Source: Chara braunii
Taxonomy: Eukaryota; Streptophyta; Charophyceae; Charales; Characeae
Length of the DNA stretch: 27,202 nucleotides
Direction: 5' to 3'
NCBI GenBank assembly: GCA_003427395.1
Contig: BFEA01001041.1
Span: 143,036-170,237, forward strand
Shown here: positions 16,690 through 26,455 of the stretch, in pieces
How the letters are laid out: each line of letters opens with the position of its first letter
Numbering within the stretch: position 1 is the first letter of the stretch
The notes under the pieces: generated by a model
The model's input: only the letters and a program-made list of their open reading frames with translations
What the model was told of the DNA's origin: nothing
Databases searched by the model: none
Made by a program: the position numbers and the translations under genes

Positions 16690-17450
16690 GGTCATGACCG
16701 CGGGGTCAAACTTGGATTGCCGTCGGGATCCCAACCGCTGGCACAGCCCGGGCAGTCAGGCGCGGTCGAGAAATTGTCATATTCAAAAAAAAAATAGACA
16801 AAAAAAAAGAGGGGTTGTTACAGTAGGGTTTGAAAAGCCCTACAAGGCACGCAAGTGGCATTCACGAGGTCTTGGGTTCAATCCCCATTGGCCTCATGTA
16901 CCTTCCCGAGCGTGTTTGGTGCCCGCCACCGACAGATAGCTCGTTGGTCCCCCCAATTGGCATTAAAAAGCAGTCTCTGCTGATGTTCATAGTAGGAGGG
17001 GTAATCGGGGAGGCACAGCGGCTGGCCACTCAGATGATGCTTGGTCCCTCTGCTACTGGCTGTCCCCTGGCCGGTGTCCCCCATTGGGGGTTCCCTGAAG
17101 GCAATAAGGTCACACTGGGCTGAAAAGGCCACCCGGTGTCAGATTAGACACAAGATTGAATTTACCTGGGCTGGTTAGTCCGATGACAATACCTCAAGGC
17201 CATCGCCCTTTTTTTTCCTTTTTTTTTTCAAGCCCTACAACCCCATATTTTCTTTTTTGGAAAAACGAAAAAACAAGCAATGCCATTCTGATCAATACTT
17301 TTGCAAAAGGAAAGTAATAAAAAAGGGAAACTTTTTTTTTTCATTTTTTTCTGATTGCTGGTGGGATAAACATGGTGCACACTGCACATGTTTGGTGCAC
17401 ACTGCACATGTTTCTTTTATTCTTTTTTTTAACGGATGGATGCAAAGATA
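16690..17450. other. No gene; a T-arm-like motif and short repeats
   Basis: TTGGGTTCAATCCCC at 16875-16889 holds a perfect B-box, but no A-box at proper spacing was seen. A duplicated word, GGTGCACACTGCACATGTTT, lies at 17375 and 17394. T runs lie at 17209-17229 and 17332-17349. Confidence 0.5.
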
Positions 17451-17454
17451 AAAG

Positions 17455-17572
17455 GGAAAAAGATAATAATAATAATAAAAAAAAGACAAAGACGTTTTCT
17501 TTTTATTCGTTTTTGACACACACACACATACCGATTGATTGAGTGAGTGATTGATTGATTGTGACTGGCTGG

Positions 17573-17607
<35 letters not shown>

Positions 17608-17635
17608 GTTGGTTGGTTGATTGGTTGATTGATAC
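17455..17635 (+). repeat. Simple repeats: (AAT)n, (AC)n, (GATT)n
   Basis: (AAT)n lies at 17463-17478, (AC)n at 17516-17527 and GATT/GGTT tetranucleotides at 17532-17632. The minus-strand Ser-Ile-Asn-Gln frames are products of these repeats. Confidence 0.9.
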
Positions 17636-17715
17636 AAAAAAGAAAAAGTGCATGAATGTGCGCGCACGCGTGTGTGTTGTCATATTCGCTATACACTCAA
17701 AAAAAGCATGCGCGC

Positions 17716-17716
<1 letters not shown>

Positions 17717-17780
<64 letters not shown>
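17717..17780 (+). repeat. (TG)n microsatellite
   Basis: About 31 uninterrupted TG units, preceded by GCGCGC and alternating purine-pyrimidine DNA, which favours Z-DNA. Confidence 0.95.
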
Positions 17781-18004
17781 GTTTTAAAATTCCCCAGATT
17801 CTCTCTCTCATTCCCTTCACAAATCACCACAAGCCATCCATAACGAAAAAGTATAGATAGGCAATATAATAGAAAATGCAAGGTTGGCCACGTTTGTGTG
17901 GTTCAGCGCCAAGTGTCCACACACCCGTCTGCCGCCAAAGTGGCACACTTGCACATATACAAATGTATACATATATAGTCAAATATTTCAAACCATAAGG
18001 GGAT

Positions 18005-18330
18005 GGACGGCAGAAGGCAACTGAAGGGGAGGGGGGCGGGTTGGGAGACCCCTCTCCCACCAATCAATCAATCAATCAATCAAAAAAAAGAAAAAGAAAA
18101 AAAAAACAGCAGGTTCTTAACCAGTGTGACAGTGTGTGTGTGTGCGCGTGCGCAAGGGGGGGGGGCAGGGGGTTGGGAGACCCCTCCCCTACCAATCAAA
18201 AAAAAAAAANAAAAAAAAAAAAAAAAAANAGCGGGTTTTTAACCCNNGTGTGNGTGTNNGNGTGTGTGTGTGNTGGGGGGGGGGGGGCACCCGTCCCCCA
18301 CCAATCAATGAAGATTTCTTTTATTAAAAA
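18005..18330 (+). repeat. Roughly 125-bp tandem repeat with ambiguous bases
   Basis: Three units each contain a G-rich run, GGTTGGGAGACCCCTC or a variant, CCAATCAATC or a variant, an A run, GGTTCTTAACC or GGTTTTTAACC, and a GTGTGTG run. Several Ns (18210-18275) show poor read support. Confidence 0.7.
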
Positions 18331-19399
18331 AAAAAAACTGTTTTTCACCCACCAACCCCCCCCTTTCCCTCTCCGAAAATCATTTTTTTTAACTTTTCTT
18401 CCTCTAAGGGGTAGGGTCGGGGTTCTGGAACCACAATCCGCAACCCCCACCCCCAAACCCCTCCCCCTCTGGCCGCTACGCGACCGTGAAAGTCGCTGCG
18501 GCCGCGGTCATGACCACGAGGTCACGGCCATGACTGCAAGCCACGGTCATGACTGCGGCGGCCGTGTCCGGGGGGGATTCGTAGCTCCCCAGTCTGGCAT
18601 ATTGCACATTTAGACGTACATATGGTAGAGGATGCATGTTACATAATGATGATGATCATGGGTTCGAGTACACAGAACAGCACAACCCTTACATAACATA
18701 CATCATTCCATTCCTACAACCATACAATCGTATACATAACCATAGAACTGTACATAACTGGTCTAGGTCGATACAACTACACTGTCTATACACAATCAGG
18801 AGGGACAGGCTGCGGGCTAGTGGAAGGATGGATGGTGACCCACCAACTACCGTGACTGAGTCTGTAGTCAGTCCCTTCCAATCTGTTGACCAGGATCTGT
18901 TGATAGGTGGGAGACAGTCTACTACTGATGATAGAACAAGGGTGCATTGGGGTTGTGCATCGAGGCATGGGTGCCTTTGGGGGGGAAGGAGCGCAGCTGA
19001 TGAACAGGGTCTGGAGGAGGACTTCCTATTCGTTGGGGATGGATTAAGGGCGCATATTTTCTCCCCCCTCTGAGTCGAGGCGGGGTACCTCCAGCGGCTA
19101 TACAACCAGTACAAACAGTCAAACTACAGAGCCAGAGGGGGCATCCAGTCCTTGCTAGAGGTGTCATAGACTCCATCTGTGCTTTGGGGGCCTTTCGCAT
19201 AGGGTAACTAACTGGGGATGGGTAGGGGTTTAATAGCCGTTCCGGGCTTGTCTGTGATTCCCCCAGCCTTGGGTAAGCTGGGCTGATCCGAGCTTGACCG
19301 TTGAGTCTGCCTGGCCATGGTGCCTCGGTGGGAATTTGGGTAGTAATTGTGGGGCCAACTGAACACTGCTTGAGCTTGGCATCCGAAATACCCATGTGA
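18331..19399. other. No gene recognised
   Basis: A set of GGTCATGAC-containing palindromic words occurs at 18505-18560 (also at 16687). The 145-codon plus frame at 18636-19073 and the overlapping 141- and 157-codon minus frames have no recognisable motif, and no strand stands out as coding. Confidence 0.5.
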
Positions 19400-19620
19400 C
19401 GAGGCTCACTCGACTATGCTTTAGCTAGGGCTGGGAAGGGGTGTGACAGTCCCGTTTTGCCTGCCCAGCCCGGGTGGCTGTAACTGTTATTCGGTCCAAG
19501 TTACCCCCCGAGATGGTGGGGTGAGTCCTGAGTGATTAACACTGAGGTAAAATAGTGTGAGTAGGGGTGCGGCGGTGCGCTAGGTGAGTTGATGAGAGCA
19601 TGGGTAGGGAGGCGGTTTCA
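19400..19620 (+). repeat. Repeat R5, copy 2
   Basis: GCCCAGCCCGGGTGGCTG, CCCCGAGATGGTGGGGTGAG, GTGATTAACACTGAGGTA and GTGCGCTAGGTGAG align in order with R5 copy 1. Confidence 0.45.
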
Positions 19621-19785
19621 CAAAAAAATTGGAACTGATGGCTGGCTGAGATTGCTATGGAAGGAGTTAGAGTTGAAGGGGGGGAAAGGAAGGAACAGTG
19701 CAAGAGCCACTTCCAACTCGAGATTATGCAGAAGTGGCAGGAAACGAAACACTGTCAGGTGCTGGCTTCCTATCACAGACTAAGG

Positions 19786-20095
19786 CCTGGACCCCACTGG
19801 CCGGCGCCTGGAAAAAGTGGCCGGCCGCGAATTTCTGGCCAACTCGGGTGGAAAGCTTTTGGCACGATTCAGAGGGACTCCACGGCCAACTGGTGGCAGT
19901 GTTTTGGAAACGGGCCGGCTTGCCGATTTAGGAAAACCGCGGAAGTTCCCCTCCCAAAAAGGAAAGTAGGAATTCCGCGGACGAACCAGCGGACACGGCA
20001 GGGTCTCGGGTGGGGAATTGGTGTGTGGCATCGCACACCGTTTGCGGCACTGCGGGACCGACCTCCATGCGGTCCCAGTGCGACGTCCAAGCACG
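19786..20095 (+). repeat. Repeat R6, copy 1
   Basis: It opens with GGCCTGGACCCCACTGGCCG, also found on the minus strand at about 25650. The far end GCGGTCCCAGTG (20070) resembles the complement of the opening (CACTGG..CC), which would fit a terminal-inverted-repeat element. The interior differs from the second copy. Confidence 0.4.
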
Positions 20096-20280
20096 AGGGG
20101 GAACGGGAGGTACAACGGCACTATTTTTTTCAGCCTGCCATTGGGCCCGTTAGCGAATTTGCGAAAACCGGGAGGACGATGAGGGCACATCGTCGTTGAC
20201 GTCCAGCCATCGTGTGGTTGTGTGTTGTGCCCGCGTAGCGAGCCGTTCGTGACCTGCCATCACTCACGGGTTGCCGATCT

Positions 20281-20868
20281 GTGGGGGAGAGCTTCGGGAC
20301 GGAAGGGACAGTGGGTGGCCATAGCCGATCGCGACTTTCTGGTGTGACGATTGCCATGGATGTTNGGGGAGGCGGGTTGTATGGCGAAGAGTGCGAGGAT
20401 ACGATGTTGATGGTGGCNGTTTTTATCATCCACTGGATGAACAGACGCAACGCAGCCGCCATGGCGGTCGTGGAGGCTGTTTCGGTGATGCCATTCCTGT
20501 CCCAAAACGTCTCCGCTGCGGTTGCACTACTCGCGGGGGGGACGTTGCATGGTTTTGCTCTGGGGGCTTTGGCGGTTGAAGAGGTGGGAAGGAGATTGGA
20601 CCGTCGACGCCATCTGTGGGTGGTGGAGCGCAGTGGCGGTGTGTGAAAAGACCTCCAGCGAGTGGGGGCGGGGGGTTTGCGAAGGGAGGTCATGGGCAGT
20701 AGAAGAGTGGGTGAGGGTGTACGTGATGTGAGCATCTTGCGGGCATGGTGCCTTTTTTGCTCCCCGGAGACGTTTGTTTCAAGTGTTTTAAAAATGACCC
20801 GCATACATTTCTGTTCCCTTAAGTTCTTCGATGAGAATGGTTCCCCCCCCCCCCCCCCCCGTCATTGA
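20281..20868 (+). pseudogene. Possible N-terminal transposase fragment with one in-frame stop
   Basis: One reading frame stays open from 20281 to 20868 except for a single TGA at 20644-20646. Before the stop it encodes a hydrophobic segment (VFIIHWMNRRNAAAMAVVEAV) and an Arg-rich stretch, RRLDRRRHLWVVERSGGV. After the stop it continues KDLQRV. From memory this resembles the N-terminal region of Harbinger-like proteins in Chara, where a Trp often follows such a Gly-rich turn. A TGG-to-TGA change would explain the stop, but I cannot verify this. The first frame codon at 20281 is GTG; the nearest convincing ATG lies near 20354. Two ambiguous bases (20365, 20418) fall inside. The opposite strand is also open over 20130-20804, so this could be a non-coding, GC-rich artefact. 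Confidence 0.25.
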
Positions 20869-21477
20869 AATTCCCTTCTTCTCCTTGCTCGTGAATCCTG
20901 TCGCCCTGCCCTATCTAACCTCTCTCTCTCTCAATTGCAAAACGTTGTTGTTCAATTCCAAAACGAAAAAAAAAAATTTGCAAGACATTGTTATTCAATT
21001 GAAAAACAATGTTGTTCAAATAAAAAACAATGTTATACTGTTATTCAATTGAAAAACAATGTTGTTCAAATAAAAAACAATGTTATGCAACAACTATCAC
21101 ACCTTCTTCGCTGCCAAAACCATCGTCACGCACATGCGACACAACACGGACTCGTTCAGTTGATTGCGATTGCGAAAAGAAAAAAATATAATGATGGGAA
21201 TAACAGACGTAATAGAAAATTGCAATCTGTGTACTCGGTAATGCATGACGTTTCCACAGAAAACATTCGCAGGCATTCCCATGTGAGCAAACACAAACAT
21301 GACACGAAGAACCTGATTGATGTCATAGCATTGATACCGGGAAAATAGAAATGCTCATCCTCACGTTTTTGTCGCAGACGTGACGCGGACAATTTGAATT
21401 AAAGCCACTACAGTGGACGGCGTCCGCGCGGGCATTGATTGCTTCCTACACAGGAAGGATTCACCCATGTGGACGAC
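20869..21477. other. No gene; 50-bp tandem repeat
   Basis: Units beginning TTATTCAATTGAAAAACAAT start at 20991 and 21041, and a third, diverged unit precedes them. A C18 run lies at 20843-20860. Frames across the repeat give KNNVVQ-type peptides that I treat as artefact. Confidence 0.7.
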
Positions 21478-21730
21478 ATCATCATCCTCATCCTCATCCT
21501 CATCATCATCATCATCATCATCATCGTCATCATCATCATCATCATCATCATCATCAACATCATCATCATCGTCATCATCATCATCATCATCATCATCGTC
21601 ATCATCATCATCGTCATCATCATCGTCATCGTCATCATCATCGTCATCGTCATCGTCACTTATGTCACCATCAACTGTGTCCTCGTGACAATCATCGTCG
21701 TCACAATCGTCGTCTTCATCGTCATCGTCG

Positions 21731-21765
<35 letters not shown>

Positions 21766-21820
21766 GTCATCATCATCATCATCATCATCGTCATCATCAT
21801 CATCATCATCATCATCATCG

Positions 21821-21855
<35 letters not shown>

Positions 21856-21856
21856 G
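21478..21856 (+). repeat. Large (TCA)n/(TCG)n compound microsatellite
   Basis: Two blocks (21478-21657 and 21718-21856) of TCA with TCG and TCC interruptions flank about 60 bp of CGTCGTCA-rich DNA. All three plus-strand frames and the minus-strand frames are open (Ser, His, Ile, Asp and Met runs). This is a property of the repeat, not evidence of a gene. Confidence 0.95.
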
Positions 21857-22264
21857 TATCTCCCCATGCAGATACGGCCTGCCAACCAATGGGGGTTCCA
21901 GGATGCAACGCCAAAACGGCACCGGATCCAGGCGCTCCGCAAAAACGTCAGCCAGGGTGGAGACGTAGAGCAGGACGATTTCCCCTGCAAGATCGACGGG
22001 ATGGGCGCCTCCTTCGTTGGGGATCACTTCACCGACCTTCGTGATGTGGATGAAAACATGAACGAGGAGATTCCCGAAGAACCCGAGGCCGACCTCCATT
22101 TTCATCGTCGGGATCCCATCAACGTCCACCTCGTAGAAACGGAACCGTCGTGTGACGCCGTCCGCGAAGTCGAAGTGCCGATGCCACAGGCCATCCCGTT
22201 CATGGCGCATTTCATAAACCATCACCCCCTGCCGTCGATTATGCCACGACAAAACGTGCGCACG

Positions 22265-22338
<74 letters not shown>

Positions 22339-22390
22339 TTGACGGCGCCGCTGTCCACTGGACGTGTGTCTCCGTGCAATCGATCAACAC
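21851..22390 (-). pseudogene. Possible PIF/Harbinger-type transposase remnant (IDCTE motif) split by a CT microsatellite
   Basis: The minus-strand frame begins without an ATG and reads CLVLIDCTETHVQW...APSK. This resembles the first catalytic-aspartate block of DDE_Tnp_4/Harbinger nucleases (IDCT/IDGT followed by H or Y, V and a P-containing stretch). The (CT)n tract at 22270-22336 then adds an Arg-Glu run. Beyond it the frame stays open to the TCA microsatellite and includes RRQGVMVYEMRHERDG, which I cannot place in the family. The second Asp and the final Glu of a DDE triad are not identifiable. The frame upstream is closed by a TGA a few codons before the motif. The opposite strand is also open over 21866-22342, so coding strand and identity remain uncertain. 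It lies just downstream of the Myb-like gene on the same strand, which fits a two-gene Harbinger element, but no shared terminal inverted repeats were found. Confidence 0.25.
22270..22336 (+). repeat. (CT)n microsatellite
   Basis: About 33 CT units. It interrupts the minus-strand frame with the IDCTE motif and adds an Arg-Glu run without breaking the frame. Confidence 0.95.
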
Positions 22391-22583
22391 TAGACACTGA
22401 TCTTTGTCCCCGTCACGGCGATGACATCAATCAGATAGCCGGCACCCGCATGCACAACGCATCAACCACTACAGATGGCCACATGCGGGAGGCCCTGTCT
22501 TTATACTGGTTTCCACGGGGCGTTGTGTGCCCATTTCGTCAGCTACGGGTCCCTTTCAGTGCACGCACCGCCCGTGTCGAGGT

Positions 22584-22747
22584 TTGTTTTTTTTTGTTTG
22601 TTTGTTTGTTTGTTTGTTTGTTTGTTTTTTTCCTCACTGTTATCCCGCGCCCATTGGTCTTCTCGTCGGCCGAAAAGCCAACGGACGAGCACATAACCCC
22701 GTCGCTGGACAGTGAAAAATATATATATATACATATATACATATATC
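22584..22747 (+). repeat. (TTTG)n and (TA)n tracts downstream of the Myb-like gene
   Basis: (TTTG)n lies at 22588-22627 and a TA/CATATA tract at 22719-22746. They lie just 3' of the Myb-like stop codon. Confidence 0.9.
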
Positions 22748-22765
22748 GTCATCACCGTGATGACG
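22747..22765. other. Palindrome over the Myb-like stop codon
   Basis: CGTCATCACCGTGATGACG has 9-bp arms around one base and includes the TGA stop. It may be an element end, an RNA hairpin at the 3' end of the coding region, or chance. Confidence 0.6.
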
Positions 22766-24281
22766 GGTCCGTTTCCCGCCCACCCCCCACTGCACCCCCT
22801 CCGTCCGACCCCCGGCGTGTGAGAACCCCCACCAGCAACTCGAGGACACTGTTACCACCGCGCATCGCTTCGGCCACGTCTCCTATCCGACTGGCAATTG
22901 CAGAGCCGGCGTTTGCGGTGGCTTTCGCCAGGCTACTGGCCGCTTTGTCGAGGCCATCGCAGTAAGACCGAGTGGAATCCTCCATGGCCCTGCTCAACGG
23001 CGTGGCAATGGTACTCGCCTCCTCCCTCCTCGCCTTCCCCTTCTCCGTTTGCCGAATCTTTGCAGCACTGTCCGGCTCGTCAGCACACCTCTCCTCCGAT
23101 CCACCGCTCATCGATGCGCTTCCCCCCCCCCCCCCCATTAGGTTCTCCGAAGCCAATGTTTTGTCGCACTTCATCGACGGCCGATCTAGTTGCCATTGCA
23201 TAGCGTCCCACAATGCCTTCTCAAAGGACAGTGGGAGATTCTTCTCCTTTCGCTCCTCCAACGACAGATCCCAATACGACGGCTGGCCAGATGCTTCACA
23301 TTTCTCGACGATGAGCTTCGCCGTCTGCAGCATGTTCGACCATTTCTTCCTGCAGTCCTCAGCGCTCCTATGTTTGAACCCGGCCTCCTTCATCCTATCG
23401 TTCACCCAAACATACCGCTCCTTCCTCTGCTTGAAACGGTGTTGCCCGTGGGCATCTGCCATGAGGGCATCATCCTCACCCATCAACATCGCGAGCTTTA
23501 TCCACTCATCCAACGTCCATGGTACGTTTTGTTTCTTCAGGGCCGGCGGACGAGCATTCGCAGGCCGTCCGTTACCCGCCTCGCCCGCTCCACCACTGTT
23601 GAGCACATCGTTTTGATAGCGAATGGGAACGACACTTCCTTGCTCCGCAACGCCGTCATCGTCACCTGCTTCAGAACCGCCGGCACCGTCATCGTGAGGC
23701 GGGTCCATGCGCGTGTCAGGGGACATCGGCCTCGGGTCCGGCCGGGTCCAGGTACTCTCTCCATCATCACCGACTGCTGGAGACGGGGAAACCCTCGCCC
23801 CAAACAATCGCCCCGGGTTCTGCCCACATTGTGGAGACCATGGCCTGCCACCCATGCCCATGGACTGTGCGGACAGTGACGGCATGCCGAAACCTGCACC
23901 GCCGGTCGGACCTTGTGCACACGACATTCCTCCATACACGTCGGAAGGCTGATGTCTGTGCACAACATGGTCACCAACACCATACGAGTCCAGCTGGTGC
24001 AACTCCCCTGCCGGCGGACCTCCATGCACTGGACCGACGTGCATGTGCTCACTGAACTGCCCGCCGTATGCTCCATGGAACGCGGACGACTGCATGGGCG
24101 CCGTTGCACGAAAACACGCACGTCCAGCCGGCGAAGCACATTGGCGACCACCGTTGAAAAGGGGCATGCTCGTTGTCGCTGGGCCGCACGACAGAGGCCG
24201 TGCGTGCAAATGCCCGTCCTGCATGTCACGACCACCGCCGAAAGCACCCTCGCCTCCCACTGTCCGCCGATTGGAGTCCAT
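22752..24281 (-). CDS. Myb/SANT-like (trihelix-type) DNA-binding protein, 509 aa
   Basis: This is a single uninterrupted frame from an ATG at 24281 to a TGA at 22752-22754. Residues 1-250 are Gly/Pro/His/Met-rich and probably disordered. Residues about 252-346 form a trihelix/Myb_DNA-bind_4-like domain: it opens with PWTLDEW, continues through YVWVNDRM and RSAEDCRKKWSNML, and ends with SYWDLSLEERKEK. Its tryptophans at about 255, 292 and 314 fit the three-helix core. Residues 351-380 (LSFEKALWDAMQW...ASENL) resemble the segment that follows this domain in Chara-type paralogues as I remember them. A Gly run (383-387) is encoded by a C tract on the opposite strand. Residues 424-490 look helical and could mediate dimerisation. 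The expected role is nuclear sequence-specific DNA binding. Such proteins are either host transcription factors or the accessory Myb-like protein of PIF/Harbinger transposons. No intron is needed to keep the frame open. No promoter is recognisable upstream. A short palindrome overlaps the stop codon. Confidence 0.75.
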   Translation of the reverse strand: MDSNRRTVGGEGAFGGGRDMQDGHLHARPLSCGPATTSMPLFNGGRQCASPAGRACFRATAPMQSSAFHGAYGGQFSEHMHVGPVHGGPPAGELHQLDSYGVGDHVVHRHQPSDVYGGMSCAQGPTGGAGFGMPSLSAQSMGMGGRPWSPQCGQNPGRLFGARVSPSPAVGDDGESTWTRPDPRPMSPDTRMDPPHDDGAGGSEAGDDDGVAEQGSVVPIRYQNDVLNSGGAGEAGNGRPANARPPALKKQNVPWTLDEWIKLAMLMGEDDALMADAHGQHRFKQRKERYVWVNDRMKEAGFKHRSAEDCRKKWSNMLQTAKLIVEKCEASGQPSYWDLSLEERKEKNLPLSFEKALWDAMQWQLDRPSMKCDKTLASENLMGGGGGSASMSGGSEERCADEPDSAAKIRQTEKGKARREEASTIATPLSRAMEDSTRSYCDGLDKAASSLAKATANAGSAIASRIGDVAEAMRGGNSVLELLVGVLTRRGSDGGGAVGGGRETDPSSR

Positions 24282-25359
24282 CGCACGACTCCCTGGTTGA
24301 AGAAGGCCACCGCCTCCACGAAAGGCGATACCTTTACCTGCTCCCCGATTACAGCTGGACTATCGAAGCCTGCACACCAGGATGGCGACACCGAAGAAGA
24401 AGAGAAGTGACAAAAGCAACAACAAGCCGGCCACGAAGAGGACAACCAACAACAGCACTGCCCCCACAATCAGCGGTGATGCGCCACCACCGACCCCAAC
24501 TTCGCAGCAGTTCGTGACGACAACGACAACAGGACACCCCACCTAAGAACACCACCCACACCCCCTGCCTCGCCCGTGACGATAACTAGTCGTGCCCTCT
24601 CCAATCCCGGTCACCACGTGTCCGCTGTTGGTCTGCTGCCGCTCCCCAACTTGGCTGCAACCCTGTGCTTGTTGAATCCACAAAGGACGACCTCCGCTGC
24701 ACATCGGTTGTCGAGGCGACAGTGGTACGAGAGAAGGTGACGTGGACGGTCGTGGAACAAGGGACGGGCCGGAGGACTGTACGGGAGACGACAAAACAAT
24801 GTCAGCGCATCCACCTCGACGATAGAAACCTTGAAACACTTCCCGCCCAGGGAAGACAACAGGAGAGCTCAGCACTGTCCTTACTGCAGCCGAGGCATCC
24901 GTATGCGAATGCCGGGGACATGGTAGAAGATGGCGGACCGGCGTCGCATCACGACAGCAAAAAGCGGCACGGCCGAAACAACCGATGCGATGGAGCAGCC
25001 GCATGGCAGATCGACCGTCCATCTCGGCGTGCTGGTATGGCTTGCGAAATCGTGGACTCACGTCCTCGACAGGCATGCAAGCGTGTGAGCGTCCCTCTAT
25101 CGTCAGCCAACCACCCCGCATGCAACGGCTTGCTTCTGTCGTCGGCCAGCCACCCGCCTGAACTGCAAATGCCCATTGCCTTTCGGAATTTGAATTTCGG
25201 CCACCGCCGAAATTCGAATTTCCGCGTTCCCGCCAGCTGCCCACAGTGGAGGGTACCGCCGCACGGGTGATCCATGTGGTACCGTGGACGACCCGTCTAT
25301 GGGACTCGTGCAACGCCAAATGTCACCGCATTGCGGACGCCTGGTCCAGCCTCTAGTCC
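24282..25359. other. Upstream region of the Myb-like gene; no gene recognised
   Basis: An imperfect inverted repeat lies at 25185-25225 (GGAATTTGAATTTCGGC facing GCCGAAATTCGAATTTCC). Long frames on both strands (258 codons minus, 201 codons plus) overlap each other, have mixed composition and no domain I recognise. No TATA box or initiator stands out. Confidence 0.5.
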
Positions 25360-25651
25360 ACGGCGCCCATGCACTGGACCGAACCTTGCCACTCCCCGCC
25401 TTCCACAGTTGGCGCTTTGCCCCACCCTGCCAGAAAAGCCGAGTTTGGAAAAGGAATGCCGCATCCTGGCAGGGACTTTTCCAGCCGCCGACCGAGTAGA
25501 ATCACGCCCGCCGTGCTTTCCAGGACGGCAGTGGGGTCTACAAAACATGTTCGCGTCTTTCCAAGCCACCTCCCGGCGGCCTGGTGGGGTCCGAAATCGG
25601 CTTTCCATGCCAAAAGTTTTCCGACCGTCGGCCAGTGGGGTCCAGGCCTAA
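25360..25651 (-). repeat. Repeat R6, copy 2
   Basis: On the minus strand it opens GGCCTGGACCCCACTGGCCG at 25650 and ends near CGGTCCAGTGCATGG (25365). Internally it contains further CCCCAC(C/T)GG words. Open frames on both strands across it have no recognised domain. Confidence 0.4.
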
Positions 25652-26419
25652 AAGACACATCAGAAAGAATCTCCAGATTTGCCAATGAATGGCTGGGCGG
25701 ACCAAGGGAAGGATGGGTGGCCAGGGTACAATGGTCGGGCGACAACGAGAGAGAGGGACAGAGACAAGAAGAAGACCAGCAGGTGCAAGTTCCACGGGAC
25801 TACCGTCTCATCTTCAAGGATTGGACAGCAATAGACCACAGCATTCCTATGCGTTACCCTGAGTGTTTCCGAAATCCCTTTCCTCCCCACCCCTTGGCAT
25901 CGGAAGTCAAGCTCTAAAGGTCTGAGATTGCGGACGGTAGAGGGATAAGAATCGAGGGGACAGGGAAAGAACGGACCTACTGGTGCCCCCCAGTGGTCCC
26001 CCCTGGCCCCTGCCCCTCGATCCTCAGCGGAAAGATAGGCAGACAAGGGTGAGGAAGCACGGAGCTTAATAGTTTCTTCTGAGACAAGGCACTGTGCAAA
26101 GCCGGAAAACATATAAGGGTTGATATTCAGATACCAGTCCTCAAAAAAGGGGAGAAGAAAGGAGGTCCCACTGCCCCCCAGTGGCTCCTCCCATCTGACC
26201 CGGCTCCCAGCTAGCATGGACTCAATTGGCTTAGGGGGAGGGAGGAACTAGTGTGTAGCGATGTACCTGGCGCCGAATTCAGGGCGAAGAGGTTCCCCCT
26301 TCCTCCCAATATCATGCTCAGTCAATCCCCCGGATCCCAGGGTAATCAATGCTGGCAGGAACATCCCACAACTTTTTTCTGTTTTCTGATGTACTTCAAT
26401 TTCAGCGACGCTTGACCGT
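25652..26419. other. No gene recognised
   Basis: ACTGGTGCCCCCCAGTGG (25979) and CCACTGCCCCCCAGTGG (26168) are similar palindromic words about 190 bp apart in direct orientation, perhaps marks of a degraded element. A 185-codon minus frame (25660-26217) has no recognised features. Confidence 0.5.
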
Positions 26420-26455
26420 TTTCCAGCAGGTGACGCTCCCCACCAATAGATGGAG
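26420..26455 (-). repeat. Repeat R2 core, copy 4
   Basis: The plus strand reads TTCCAGCAGGTGACGCTCCC then CACCAATAGATGGAGC. This is the same core as the other three copies, on the opposite strand to copies 1 and 3. Confidence 0.6.

Noticed and set aside
16875-16889. tRNA T-arm with perfect B-box
   Set aside because: No A-box at a tRNA-like distance upstream and no foldable cloverleaf.
17292-17881. Minus-strand frames rich in Ser-Ile-Asn-Gln and Thr-His
   Set aside because: Direct translation of the (GATT)n and (TG)n tracts.
18636-19114. 145- and 141-codon frames on opposite strands
   Set aside because: They overlap each other, have no domain, and neither strand is favoured.
21361-21990. 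Open frames of up to 209 codons with Asp, Ser, His, Ile or Met runs
   Set aside because: They are forced by the TCA/TCG microsatellite, are open on both strands and in several frames, and have no recognisable flanking domain.
23537-24469. 310-codon minus-strand frame overlapping the Myb-like gene
   Set aside because: It is an out-of-frame shadow of the Myb-like coding sequence, whose own frame carries a recognisable domain.
24543-25319. 258-codon minus-strand frame upstream of the Myb-like gene
   Set aside because: Composition is irregular, a 201-codon frame lies on the opposite strand, and no domain is recognisable.
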